Assembly (NCBI GenBank): GCA_003049465.1
Contig: PYSS01000002.1
Span: forward strand, 186,001 to 250,000
DNA from: Magnaporthiopsis rhizophila
Taxonomy: Eukaryota > Ascomycota > Sordariomycetes > Magnaporthales > Magnaporthaceae
Direction of reading: 5' to 3'
DNA length: 64,000 nt
Part shown: in pieces, positions 40,311-50,061 of the stretch
Numbering within the stretch: position 1 is the first letter of the stretch
How the letters are laid out: each line of letters begins with the position of its first letter
Position numbers and translations under genes: made by a program
Notes under the pieces: model-generated
Told to the model about the DNA's origin: nothing
Databases searched by the model: none
The model's input: the letters and a program-made list of their open reading frames with translations, nothing else

Positions 40311-42020
40311 AAATAGAAAAAGGGTATTCGGCACCGGCGAGGTCGAAGGGGTACGTCAGCGTCCCCAGTCGCGAGATCCGTTGTCAAGAAAAGGTGGTTC
40401 CAGACATGGGGAGTTGGTTTCGATGCTTTCTTGGCTTCGCCAAAGCGAAAGGATGGTTGGGGTTGGCAGCGGGCTTTTTTTCTCCTTTGCGCCGGTGTCC
40501 GCTGACTGGCGCTTCCGGTGTGTTCTGTCGTCTTCGCCTCGGACCTCTGTGTCCTCTTCTCGTAGCACTGCCGACAAGGAGGGAGGCCGCCCGGTCTTTT
40601 GGTTGCTTTCAATTCTTCAATTGCCCGCTGGCGTTTTTCTTGCTGGAGCTGCGGCTGATCTGGCCCCCTCCTCGGCTTACATTGTTGTTTAGGTGTTTCC
40701 TGCCGCCACTGTTGCTGCTGCTGACAAGTCTAGCTCCTGCTGTGCGGCAGCTAACCGCGGATCTGGAGCCCGGCACTGGGACCCGACCCCTCGTCAATCG
40801 CCCAATCGGCGAGGCTGATGGCGAGATGGTCTGGGGATTAAGACGGTTCTACGCAGGGGGAGAAACCACACGCAGCTGATAACAGCACAAGGCGAGGGCT
40901 AAGCTGCTAGTGGGTTAGGGGCTGTCTGGCGGTGCCTAGCATTATTTCTCCACTACAATTGGGAAAGGAAAAACGGTTTGATGGGGGCGGGAATTGCTGG
41001 GCAGAGCACATACGGCCAACTTTTGCCAATTCAGCGTCGCAGCCAGGGGCCTTCAAATTACGACCGGGGAAAAGGGGAGAAGGAGAAAATCGAGTCGGGA
41101 AAAAAGGCACAGGGATGGAACTCGGAAACAACACTGTGCCTCGTTTCTCGATCGATTTTTGCTTCGAGCCAACACAACAACCGCAGGAACGTCAAGAAAC
41201 AGGTGTAAAACCAACCAGTTTGGATCCGAACTCTTACCCTGGCACATGCCATTACCAGCTAACGCTTTTCTGCGACCAGGATGAACGAAGCTCTTTCTGC
41301 CTCGTTCTGGGACCAGTTGTAACCCAGATTCCGGATCACCTCCCAGAATCTGATTCGTCAACAGGCGATCTTCTTCAGCCCTAGCCGCTCCGGCCTAGAC
41401 AAGCACGCTAGATCCTTCACTCGCAAGCCCCCGCATGCAGTCTGTCGTCCTGGTCAATTGATTTCATCCAGCACGAAAGACCTCCCACCTGCAGTCCATA
41501 TTAATTTTTTTTTTTTTCTCGCGGCCGGGCTGGTTGGATCACCCAAAAAGCCCCCGACGGCGTTGCCGATCCAGGGGATAGAGTACCACCAGGGTAGTAT
41601 CCGGGCGGTCTCCGCAAGCGGCAACCGATTCGCCATGTCCTGTGAAATGGCCCCGGCCAGACCCGAGAACCCGTGTGCCCCCGCACATGCGGAGTCACAA
41701 AGGGTAGTAAGCCGCCGAGCCTGTGTTCCTCATGCTGGTTTCCTCATTGATGTGGATAATGGGAGTTGGCCCTTTGGGCTCTTTTGTAAAGCGTCCAGAG
41801 GGCTTCTGTCGGTCGTGTGCTCCTCGCCACGTTACAGAATCACGGCAGTGCGGCCTCGGCAAGCGCAAAGAGCCCAAAGAAGCTGTGAGGCATGATATCA
41901 AACGACCATCAGCCAGTACACTATCGTGTCAGGTAGCTAGGTAGGTGGGTAGAAAGCCATAATCCGTCTAATCGATACGCCTTGGTTCCACTAGCAAAAG
42001 ATTGGCAGACAAAATTATCC
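39731..42020. other. Gene-poor region of 2.3 kb
   Basis: The region contains the promoter of the CaaX gene, a T13A23 junction at 40278-40313 and a TAGGTAGG-type motif at 41931-41951. Open frames of up to about 290 codons cross it, but they are low-complexity or overlap one another and do not resemble proteins. No gene is called. Confidence 0.55.
40278..40313. repeat. T13-A23 homopolymer junction
   Basis: 13 T are followed directly by 23 A, forming a perfect dA/dT palindrome of 26 bp that could extrude or exclude nucleosomes. It lies about 550 bp upstream of the CaaX gene start. Confidence 0.85.
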
Positions 42021-44098
42021 TCATTTCCTCTTCACGGCTTTGGCGGCCCCGGCCCCGGCGTCCGTGCCACTGGCTTTGCCGTTGCCACCATCCGAAGTCT
42101 TCGCTGCATCCGCGTCGGCGGGCGGTAGTGCCTTGCCCTCGTCCTTCTTGACCGCCTCGGTCTCGTCCTCTCCACCCTGGCCGAACTCGTTGACGCGCGT
42201 GTAGTCGATGCGGTAGGCCCAGCGCTGGTACAGGTAGATGAAGAAAATGACGTCGTCGCGGAAGGTCGACAGGCGGTGCAAGAAGGGCATCTTGATGGTG
42301 AAGGCGAACAGGTCGTCGATGAAGGTGTTGAGGAATTTGTACATCATGGCCTTGGCCGGCATGTGCGCCACGCTCTTGAGCCGGTAGTTGATGTAGAGTG
42401 CCGGCACCATCATCAGGAAGCCGTATGCGTACACGGACCCCACTAGCGTCGTGATGATGAACGAGTACCAGCCCTTGTGCTCCTCGTACAGAACCGAGTA
42501 GACGGCGTACGCAAGCAACAACGGCACCCCGGCCATGTACATGTACTTGAATGCGATCTCGTCGTACTCCTTGGTCTTCTCCTCCGTGTCGCTCAGCTTG
42601 TGCTTGTCCTCAAACGCGACCCGGTACGGCAGCAGTGACCCAGGCGGCGCCTCGCGCACCCGCACGTTGACCACGGTCGTGATCTTCCAGAGCTCGATGA
42701 TGATTCCGACGCCCTGTGACCCCAGGATCATCCAGCTCGTGTTCTGCGAGTTGTCCACCAGGTAGAGGAAGATGACTGCTTGCATAAAGACGTTGGCCAG
42801 GATGGTCCGCACCGAGATGCCCACGTTGTCCTTCTTCTTGCGATAGTGCGCGACGTCCGACGTGAAGGCAAGCGTCTCGAAGATGAGGTGCAGGATGGTC
42901 ACCGCAGTCGTGATACCAAGCAGGATCGGGTTTGTGTCCAGAAGGATCTCCTTGACCATCTCGATCTCGGTGCCGTCGCCGCCGCCGGGCAGGGAGCCCC
43001 CCCATGCCGCCGTCTTGGCCGCCTCGCGCGAGTTGAGCTCGATGGAGGACAAGGTCGTGAACTTCCAGTTGGCCAGGTTGTTCAGGTCGATGCGCACGGG
43101 CAACGTCTTGACCGTCTCGTTGAGCTGCGTCATGTGGGACTTGAGCTGCCAAAAGGTGTTGACAAAGAGGATGGGGTAGTACCACGTGTGCTGGCCCGAG
43201 CCGTCGCGCGCCCCGGTGGCCTCGAGGTTGACGAACTGGCGCACCGAGATGGGAGTCTGGGGGAGCATCAGCACGCCCGTGTCGGGGATGAACGACAGGC
43301 TAGCGTTGGAGTGGTAGTAGTTGCCGACCACAGGGACCGACGGTTCGTTGTCCTCCTCGGCCGCTTCGGCCTCCGGGGCCTCGGTCTCGTTCTGCTTGGC
43401 CAAGAGACTCCGCAGCTTCTTGACCTTCTTTTTGGCAATGTACTGAGTGAGGGGAAACGTGAAGTGATAGGCCGAGCCGGGGTCAAAGCCCCTCTGCTTC
43501 GGGTCTAGCACGCTGCCGGCGAGTCCGACGTAGAAGTGGCCCCATAGTGTCCCGTTGCGCTGGACGGTGATGGGCACGTCAATGGTGGTCTCGGCCGTAC
43601 GCTTGTCGGTCCAGTTGCCCAGCCCGAAGCCCTTCTCCTCCAGCACGATCTTGTTCTTTGGGGTCGAGGCGATGGGCGAGGGGATAAAGGAGTCGGAGAC
43701 GGTGACGATGATGTCCAGCTTGCTGCTCGGCGGCCAGATTGGGGCGGCACGCACGGGATTGGGGTTCCACGCTGCGCCCTCGTCGAGCTGGTCGGGGCGG
43801 GCCTCGTACGGGGGTATGTCGCCGGTTTTCGAGACCTCCACGATCTTGCCGTCCGCATCCTTGACAACCTGACCAGCCTGCTGGTTTGGGAAGAACTGCT
43901 TCATGACGAACTGCATGGCCACATACATGGCCACCATCTGCAGGATTTTGTTGATGAAGGACTGCGCAAAGCGACTTGTTAGCTCCCAAATCACACGGAC
44001 AGGCAGATCGTTGCACACCCAGTGAGGCTACTCACGCCCTCCTGCCGCTGTTGGGGCTGGCCAGCCGGGCGGCCCGCCACGGCGGCTTGCTCGGGCAT
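42021..44098 (-). CDS. CLPTM1-family multipass membrane protein
   Basis: Exons are 44098-44036 (21 codons, MPEQAAVAGRP) and 43961-42021, with a 74-bp phase-0 intron, giving 667 residues. The family (cleft lip and palate transmembrane protein 1) consists of ER/Golgi membrane proteins, and mammalian relatives act in receptor retention and lipid scrambling. Visible features are a first hydrophobic segment MVAMYVAMQFVMKQFF, a large lumenal domain with GTLWGHFYVGLAGS, YYHSNASLSFIPDTGVL and TWYYPILFVNTFWQLK, then a block of membrane helices beginning PILLGITTAVTILHLIFETLAF with SDVAHYRKKKDNVGISVRTI, and LINYRLKSVAHMP-like and FIDDLFAFTIKMPFLHRLSTFRDDVIF segments. Those last segments are hallmarks of CLPTM1. 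The C-terminus is a charged Ala/Asp/Lys-rich tail ending in AVKRK. The start is set by the short first exon with a GTGAGT donor. Confidence 0.93.
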
Positions 44099-45337
44099 TT
44101 TGGAAAAGACGATTGTTTTCGGCGCAGTAGGTGCGGCGTTCCGGTACGTAGTAGTCCTTGTAGTAGTCCTTGTAGATGGGTGACCTAAGTGTCGGAGTAC
44201 GTCCCAAGCTGGCGATGTGGCCGTCAGGAGAATTTATTGTGTCTTGCCCTGCTAGAATGCGATGAATGGTGGGGGACTACGAGGGACGTGTAAATTCGCG
44301 CGACTCGAAAAATTGGAGCAAGCCGAGCCGCAGACAAGACGTGTTCTCAAATGATGGAGCGTGCCCGTTAGCCTCAGCGGTCGCCTCAATGCAAGCGACT
44401 GACTGACCATGACGATTTTCCCAGCGTTTATGGAGTCAATCAACGGGATACTTCGTGCTCTCGCCCCAGTTTCTCCATCCCGCCGTCTCGCCGCTATCGC
44501 AAGCACCCTCGTTGTTGTCAATCGACACCGGGCAGGGGCGGCCCACCAACGAAGGAGACTCCTGGTGGCGGCGACGCAATTGTCGCGAGGCAGCAGCAGC
44601 CCCCGAATGGTGACACGGCATGCCGACAGTGGCAGATTGAAGCTTTGCTTATTGACGCACCTCACTTCGGCCCTTTGCAGGCAGAGAAACGTCCCTGGGA
44701 GAATAAACATGAATCCAAAGCTCCCGTCGGCGGATGCAGCCCTCCCTGCCACCACCCGGGCACAATTTCCCACCACCCCAAAACGCCGTTTCCAAGATCC
44801 GATCGTACACCAAAGAATGTTTGTTTGCCTTGCACACAAACCAGCGACCAGCCATGCTGCACCCTCCCAATCCCGTCCTTCCCCGCTAGGCCGCTGTCCG
44901 GCCACATGGTTCCCATCTGAGGCGACATGAGGCCTTCCGCGCCAGGTTCTGGCTGGCTGTGTTCTCCATGCCCGCGGGCGTGTTTGTGCTTGTGTTGCCA
45001 GTGTCCATGCATGGGAGGAGGTTGGGCGTCACCGTCTCTTATGTCATACCCGCATCCTGAAGCCAGGGGCGCCCTCCCTAACGCCCGCAACAGCAGGTCA
45101 CAAGGCCTTGGGGTGAGATGCGAGCTACTGAACTGTCGCCGGCTCCGTTGGTGTACCTCACCGCGAGTCCGCCCTTTGCCGCCCCACCGAGGATAGCCGC
45201 AACCAACCAAAGCGGCCACATCCGTCATAACCAGTCTTCGCTTCTCGACTCCCTGCGCTGCTCAGCCGGACTGGAAGCAAAGCTGGACGGATGCGCATTG
45301 CGTTGGCTTGACTTGTTGGCGCAGTAACACATATTCC

Positions 45338-45345
45338 TATATAAA
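45338..45345 (+). promoter_or_regulatory. TATA box of the LOG-family gene
   Basis: TATATAAA lies 553 bp upstream of the start codon and is followed by pyrimidine-rich sequence. If it is used, the 5' leader is about 500 nt, unless it is shortened by a leader intron. Confidence 0.55.
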
Positions 45346-45728
45346 CCCCCATCTTCTGCTGTCTGCTCAGGAGTCGGTCGTGGCTCTCTGACCGGAGCTC
45401 CCTCTGCTGGTTTCCGGATTCCCGATTTCCGGCTCGACTTACCTGCCCTGCCCTGGGTATTACATCAGAGAGCCAACAGCCTGCAGCCCACCCTGCAAGG
45501 ATCAGCATTCTCCTTCCTGTTACCGCCCAGCTGCGGCTCCGAAATCGTGCATCCCAGACCGGCCGGCATCAGAGTTGACTCAACCGGCGTGTCGTCTTGC
45601 TTCCAGACCACCAACACCGCCATCTCCACATTGAGTGCTTTTCTAATCCGTTTTTAGGGTATACCTTTCCTCGCCGTCAGTATTGGCACTTTCAATCCTC
45701 TGCCGTCTTCCTGCTTCCCGCCTCTCTC

Positions 45729-45746
45729 ATGCTGGGAGCCCTCTAA
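45729..45746 (+). promoter_or_regulatory. Upstream ORF (MLGAL) in the LOG leader
   Basis: The only ATG I found between the TATA region and the main start opens a 5-codon frame (ATG CTG GGA GCC CTC TAA), 145 nt before the main ATG. It could dampen translation if it lies in the mature mRNA. Confidence 0.4.
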
Positions 45747-45890
45747 TCTGACTCGCTGCCACAAGACTTCCGTATAAGTACCTACTCTACCTATCACGCG
45801 TCTATCGCCAGATTTTCTTTCCCTCGATCGCCAGAATTCTGCAACAGCAAATACTTTATTTTACCGGCATTCTTACCATCCTGGGACACA

Positions 45891-46689
45891 ATGGACTCCG
45901 GCGACCACACCCCCAGTCGCACGGCCACCCCCGCCGGCGCCAATGGCAACGGAGTGAAGAGGACTAAGATCTGTGTCTACTGCGGCTCCTCTCCCGGCAA
46001 CGACCCTGCATACATGAAGGCCGCCCGCGAGCTCGCCAGGACTATGGCCAAACACGACATCGACCTGGGTTAGTGCAGTCGAATGTCGGGGAAACAAATT
46101 GGGCGTCCAGAAGGCTGACTTGGCAACAGTATACGGCGGTGGTACCGTCGGATTGATGGGAGAGGTGGCACGGACTCTGGTCTCGCTCAAGGGCCCCGAG
46201 GCCGTGCATGGCATCATCCCTGAAGCGCTTGTCAACTATGAGCGCGACCCGGCCTACACATCCAAGTCGGCCGCCAACGGCGAGAGCGGGGATGGCCTGC
46301 CGGTGCCCGACGAGAAGCTGTACGGGATGACGACGGTGGTGAAGGACATGCACACGCGCAAGAACATGATGGCCCGCGAGGTGGTGGCCGGCGGGCCCGG
46401 CAGCGGCTTCATCGCGCTCCCGGGAGGCTTCGGCACCATCGAGGAGCTGGTCGAGATGTGCACGTGGAACCAGCTGGGCATCCACGACAAGGGAATCGTG
46501 GTCCTCAACGTCAACGGCTTTTACGAACCCATCATGCAGTTCATCACCCAGAGCATCGACGCGGGCTTCATCCGCGTTGGCCAGGGCGAGATCCTCCGCT
46601 CGGCTGCGGATCCCGAGGAGGCAATCCGGATCCTGCGCGACTATAAGGTGTCTGACCAGGTCTTGAAGCTCAGCTGGGGGACCGAGTGA
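45891..46689 (+). CDS. LOG-family cytokinin riboside 5'-monophosphate phosphoribohydrolase
   Basis: LOG enzymes cleave ribose 5-phosphate from cytokinin nucleotides (and related N6-substituted AMPs) to free the active base. Many are annotated as 'lysine decarboxylase-like', which is misleading. Exons are 45891-46068 and 46130-46689 with a 61-bp phase-1 intron (GTTAGT to ACAG), giving 245 residues. The nucleotide-binding start is KICVYCGSSPGNDPAYMKAA with ELARTMAKHDIDLVYGGGTVGLMG. Both active-site signatures are present: RKNMM (the RxxM arginine) and the LPGGFGTIEEL motif. A loop insert of about 20 residues (TSKSAANGESGDGLPVPDEK) lies between them. ACACAATGG is a strong start context. The fungus may make cytokinin-type compounds or only salvage nucleotides. 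No isopentenyltransferase gene is beside it. Confidence 0.93.
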
Positions 46690-47322
46690 TAAGGGGACAC
46701 ACATGTTTTGGGAGCACACCCGTATCCCGGCAGAGATATGGGGGGAAGGACAAGGTTTCGGCCTCCTGCTGGCTAGGTGTTATGGGACACGGCGCCCATA
46801 GGTGGTTGCGCCAAATGTTTGCCGTGGTTGCGCACGTGAGCGTTACCGCTCTGCGAGTTGTACGATACCCACCCAACTCAGTCGGCACGAGCGAGCACTT
46901 TTAGGGCAATAGAACCGGTGATAGGATAGAGGACAAGAAGGGCAATAAAAGCGGTTGACTTCTTTTTTTTTTTTTTTTTTCTTCCTTCGTTGACCCAGGG
47001 CTCATGCAACCCGTTAGGAGAGCTGGAAGCGTGTATATTTGTTATACCGTCGGGTGGTCGAAACATTTCGTTTCTGAGCACTATTGCCCACCACTGACCA
47101 ACTTCAGAGGGTTGTCGTCTGAAGACTGATGTGGCCGGATAGAAAACTGACCGCCAGCCATGCTAGCGGCGGTGATGACGAGCTGCCCTTTGCAAACCGC
47201 CTATTCGGCACGTGGATAACAGTTCTCTTCCATCCCCTCCTTTTCCACCGCCTCGCATCCTCTATGGCAATTAAGTGGGTAGATAGTTGGTGGTCCCCGG
47301 CCATTTCTTGCCCCTCCCCCTT
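46690..47322. other. Intergenic region between convergent genes
   Basis: This holds the 3' flanks of the LOG gene and the proteasome alpha6 gene, with a T18 tract at 46963-46980. No gene is recognised. Confidence 0.55.
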
Positions 47323-48331
47323 TTACTCGTCAACATCCATGCCCTCACCGGCGGCGGGAGCTGCGTCGCCGCCGCCCTCCCTCTCGTCCGACACACTGTC
47401 TATCCACTCCTTGACCTCCTGTCCATCATAGAGCCTAAAGGGCTCGACGCGCAGCTTGCCGTCGTCGTCGCCCTTGACGAGGCCGACGATGCCGACCGAC
47501 GTGTTGTCGGTGGTGAGCTCCTTGTCCTGGACCAGGCTCTCCTTCAGGGCGCGGAGGCCGTGCTTGAGCAGGTCCTCGCGGCCGCAGTCGGCGAACTTGT
47601 CGAGGTTGCGCTCGAGGTAGGTCCGCGCCATCTGGGAGCGGGCGCCGATGGCGAACGCCACCATCTCCTCGGTCATGCCCGAGGGCTGGAAGTCGAACAG
47701 GTGCGGGCCCCGGTCGTCCACCCCGGCCACCAGCAAGCCGACGCCGTAGGGCCTCTTGCCGTAGTGCTGCGTGTTCACCTGGGCCTTCTCGCCGATCAGG
47801 TCGACGAGCGTGCGCACGGGCATGGAGCGGCCGTAGGTCAGGCGGTGGCCCAGGCACTGCTGCTTCATGAAGTTGGACAGCACGCGCGCGTCCGAGGCGA
47901 GGCCGGCGATGGCGATGCCGACGTGCTCGTCGAGCGGGAACAGCTTTTTCTGGTACGACGAGAGCTCTTCGGCATTTCTCTATTTGCGAGGGCAGTTGAG
48001 AGTCAGTTTTTCGTCTGGGTGGTGCCGCTGGATATAGGTATACAGAGAAACTGGCAGAGGGGCAGTAATACGAATGCTCACCTTGACGGCTACTAGGATC
48101 GCATGTGTCTTGCTCGCCAGGCCGACGACTACTGAGCCCTGCTTGACTGCCTCTGCTGTGTACTCGACCTGGAAGATGCGACCTTGTGGCGAGCTGCAGA
48201 AAAGGGAGAGAGACCGGCCCTGGGTCAGCGGGGAGAGCTCGCCGGATTGAAAGTGGTGGGCAGGAAAGGGCTCCAACGTTGGCGGCGGCTTACAATGTCA
48301 CCGAGTCGTTGTCATAGTTGTTTCTGAACAT
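47323..48331 (-). CDS. PRE5: 20S proteasome subunit alpha type 6 (Pre5/PSMA1)
   Basis: This is one of the seven alpha-ring subunits of the 20S proteasome core. Exons are 48331-48294, 48193-48082 and 47979-47323 (phases 2 and 0), giving 268 residues. Exon 1 encodes only MFRNNYDNDSVT, followed after the first intron by the alpha-subunit signature SPQGRIFQVEYTAEAVKQGS. Further marks are GLASKTHAILVAVK, SSYQKKLFPLDEHVGIAIAG, LGHRLTYGRSMPVRTLVDLI, YGKRPYGVGLLVAGVDD, IGARSQMARTYLERNLDKF and LTTDNTSVGIVG, the order and spelling typical of the alpha6 type. The C-terminal tail is acidic with Gly/Ala (EGGGDAAPAAGEGMDVDE), as in other filamentous fungi. The gene is divergent from VPS55. Confidence 0.95.
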
Positions 48332-49068
48332 GTTGAAGGCGCCGTTTCGCTGCGGCCGCGTTCAACTCCCGGGGAGAGTCTTGTTCGTGGGTGTCGAATC
48401 GGGGGGTCGGCGGGGGAGGGGAGCAGGGTGGTTGGTGGTGGAGGGAGAGAGAGCGGGAATGCGCGGAGGTGCTTCTTCTGGCGGGCGGTGCGGGCTGTGG
48501 TCGGCGGGCGGGCTTCGATATCGCGGGCAGGCAGCTCCAGAGCTTCGCGGCACAGTGCCAATGTGGGATGTCTGGGACTGGGGAAGGTGGGTGGTGGGTG
48601 GTCCAAGCTCCAGTAGGCGAGCTCAGCTCGGGCAGGGGCTCGTTTGATGGGCAAAAGTTATGTCCTGAGGCAGCACACTCAGACAGGTGGGCGACCATGA
48701 AGTCAGGCTCCACAGTGTTGCACGCTGACGACGTCGACAGCTGAGTCTGGTCCCTCTACCCTTGTCGCAGAGCCTCCGACACGTCGCCAACCAGCCAGAC
48801 TTGGGTCCGCGTCGTCGCAACGCACAACACACAAGCACACCAAACGTCCTCAGACCACACAGACCAGCGGCAACAACGATTGATTGTAATCCGGCATACG
48901 CACCGACCGTGGCGCAGAACCAGTCAAGTCCGATTTGACGAACGAACAACCAACGGCGCCTGCCTGCCCTCCCTCCAGCCAGCCCCCGGCTCGGCACCCA
49001 CGACCACGACCACGCAAACGAAGAACCCAACCCCAACCCCCGGGTGACCCTCCCCTCCCCCCGCCAAG
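48332..49068. promoter_or_regulatory. Divergent promoter between PRE5 and VPS55
   Basis: 737 bp lie between the two start codons. The left part is purine-rich on the plus strand (48400-48620) and the right part is C-rich, consistent with two outward-facing pyrimidine-rich leaders. No TATA box is clear. Confidence 0.5.
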
Positions 49069-49547
49069 ATGCCGGCCGCCGGGCTCAAGACCATAATAGC
49101 GCTCTCGTTCGTGCTCGCCGTCGGGTTCCTGCTCGTCATCCTCTCGTGCGCGCTCTGGAAGGTCTACTACCCGCTGCTGGTCGTGGCCACCTACGTGCTG
49201 GCGCCCGTGCCCAACTGGATATGCGGCCACTGCGCCAACCCGGACGACTTTGTCGAGAGCTCGGGCGCCGCCGTCCTTGACCTCGGCAGGTTCTGCACCG
49301 GCTTCCTGGTTGTTATGGGCATCTGTACGTTTTTTTGTTTTGTTTGTTATGCATGTGCGGCTGTGTGGATGATGGTTTTTATGTTGCTGACGCCGGAAAT
49401 CTCCTTCACACAGCCCTTCCCGTCGTCCTTGCGGATTCGGGAATGATCAGCGCAGGCGCCCTCGTCATGTCCGTCGTCGGTGGCCTCCTCATCTACGGCA
49501 CCGTCATTAGCTTTGGCATGTTCTTCACCGAGGAGCAGGAGTTCTAG
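49069..49547 (+). CDS. VPS55: Vacuolar protein sorting protein Vps55 (OB-RGRP/LEPROT family)
   Basis: Vps55 is a small endosomal tetraspan protein that works with Vps68 in late endosome to vacuole traffic. Exons are 49069-49324 and 49414-49547 with an 89-bp phase-1 intron (GTACGT to CACAG), giving 129 residues. All four membrane segments are visible: TIIALSFVLAVGFLLVILSC, YYPLLVVATYVLAPVPNWIC, DLGRFCTGFLVVMGI continuing into LPVVLADSG, and AGALVMSVVGGLLIYGTVIS followed by FGMFF. The short loop GHCANPDDFVESSGAA and the PVVLADSGMI junction match the family. The start context is CCAAGATGCC. The C-terminus TEEQEF is acidic. Confidence 0.94.
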
Positions 49548-50061
49548 GGGGTTTTGACGACGTCGCTCGTGCGAACTAGGACCAAGGCAGCAAACGAGAG
49601 CAAGCGTCCCATTGAAACGGGACGCAAAGCTCATACGATAACCAACCATTGATCCGCGTATAACTCCGCAAAAGGACAAGCGGGAGCGGACACTTACTTC
49701 ATCATGTTTCCAATAGTCTGTATATCATCATCACTTATCCCGAGCCTTTCTGGTCCTTCATCTTGGCTTTTTTCCCTCTTTCTTTTCAGCTCTGTTAACG
49801 TGGGCGCGGTTACGGGGCATCGCGGAGGTATGGGCAGTTAAGCTGGTCTCTTATATGGTTTCATTTATTTCCATCCTTGATGAACCCCTGTCCCAAGATG
49901 CTCCAGTTGAATGCGGGTGAGCAACATGTCTAAAAAAAACAAGGCAACGCCGGTTGTTGAATCCGCCCATTTATGCCCAAACGCCCCTGATATAATAATT
50001 GGAAAAAGAGAAGAAGAAAAAAAGTCAACGATATACCACATCTAAACAAAACCTCGTGGGC
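49548..50061. other. Short intergenic stretch between convergent genes
   Basis: This is the 3' flank of VPS55 and of the ADC synthase gene. No further feature is recognised. Confidence 0.5.

Larger units (their letters stand above)
44099..45890. other. Divergent intergenic region with promoter of the LOG gene
   Basis: The CLPTM1 promoter lies on the left, with a 12-bp direct repeat TAGTAGTCCTTG near 44150-44175. On the right are a TATA box at 45338 and a long leader of about 520 nt before the LOG start, including a 5-codon upstream ORF. Short frames in the middle do not look coding. Confidence 0.55.

Noticed and set aside
39459..40334. 291-codon minus-strand frame
   Set aside because: It overlaps the first exon of the CaaX gene in another frame and runs through homopolymers (Phe and Lys runs). 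Its composition is not protein-like.
40126..40879. Overlapping plus-strand frames of 161-188 codons
   Set aside because: They pass through the T13A23 block and have Leu/Pro/Arg-rich low-complexity translations. They overlap each other in different frames and no family is seen.
47287..48096. 269-codon plus-strand frame
   Set aside because: It is antisense to the proteasome alpha6 gene. The translation is Ala/Val/Glu/Asp-rich, typical of a complement shadow.
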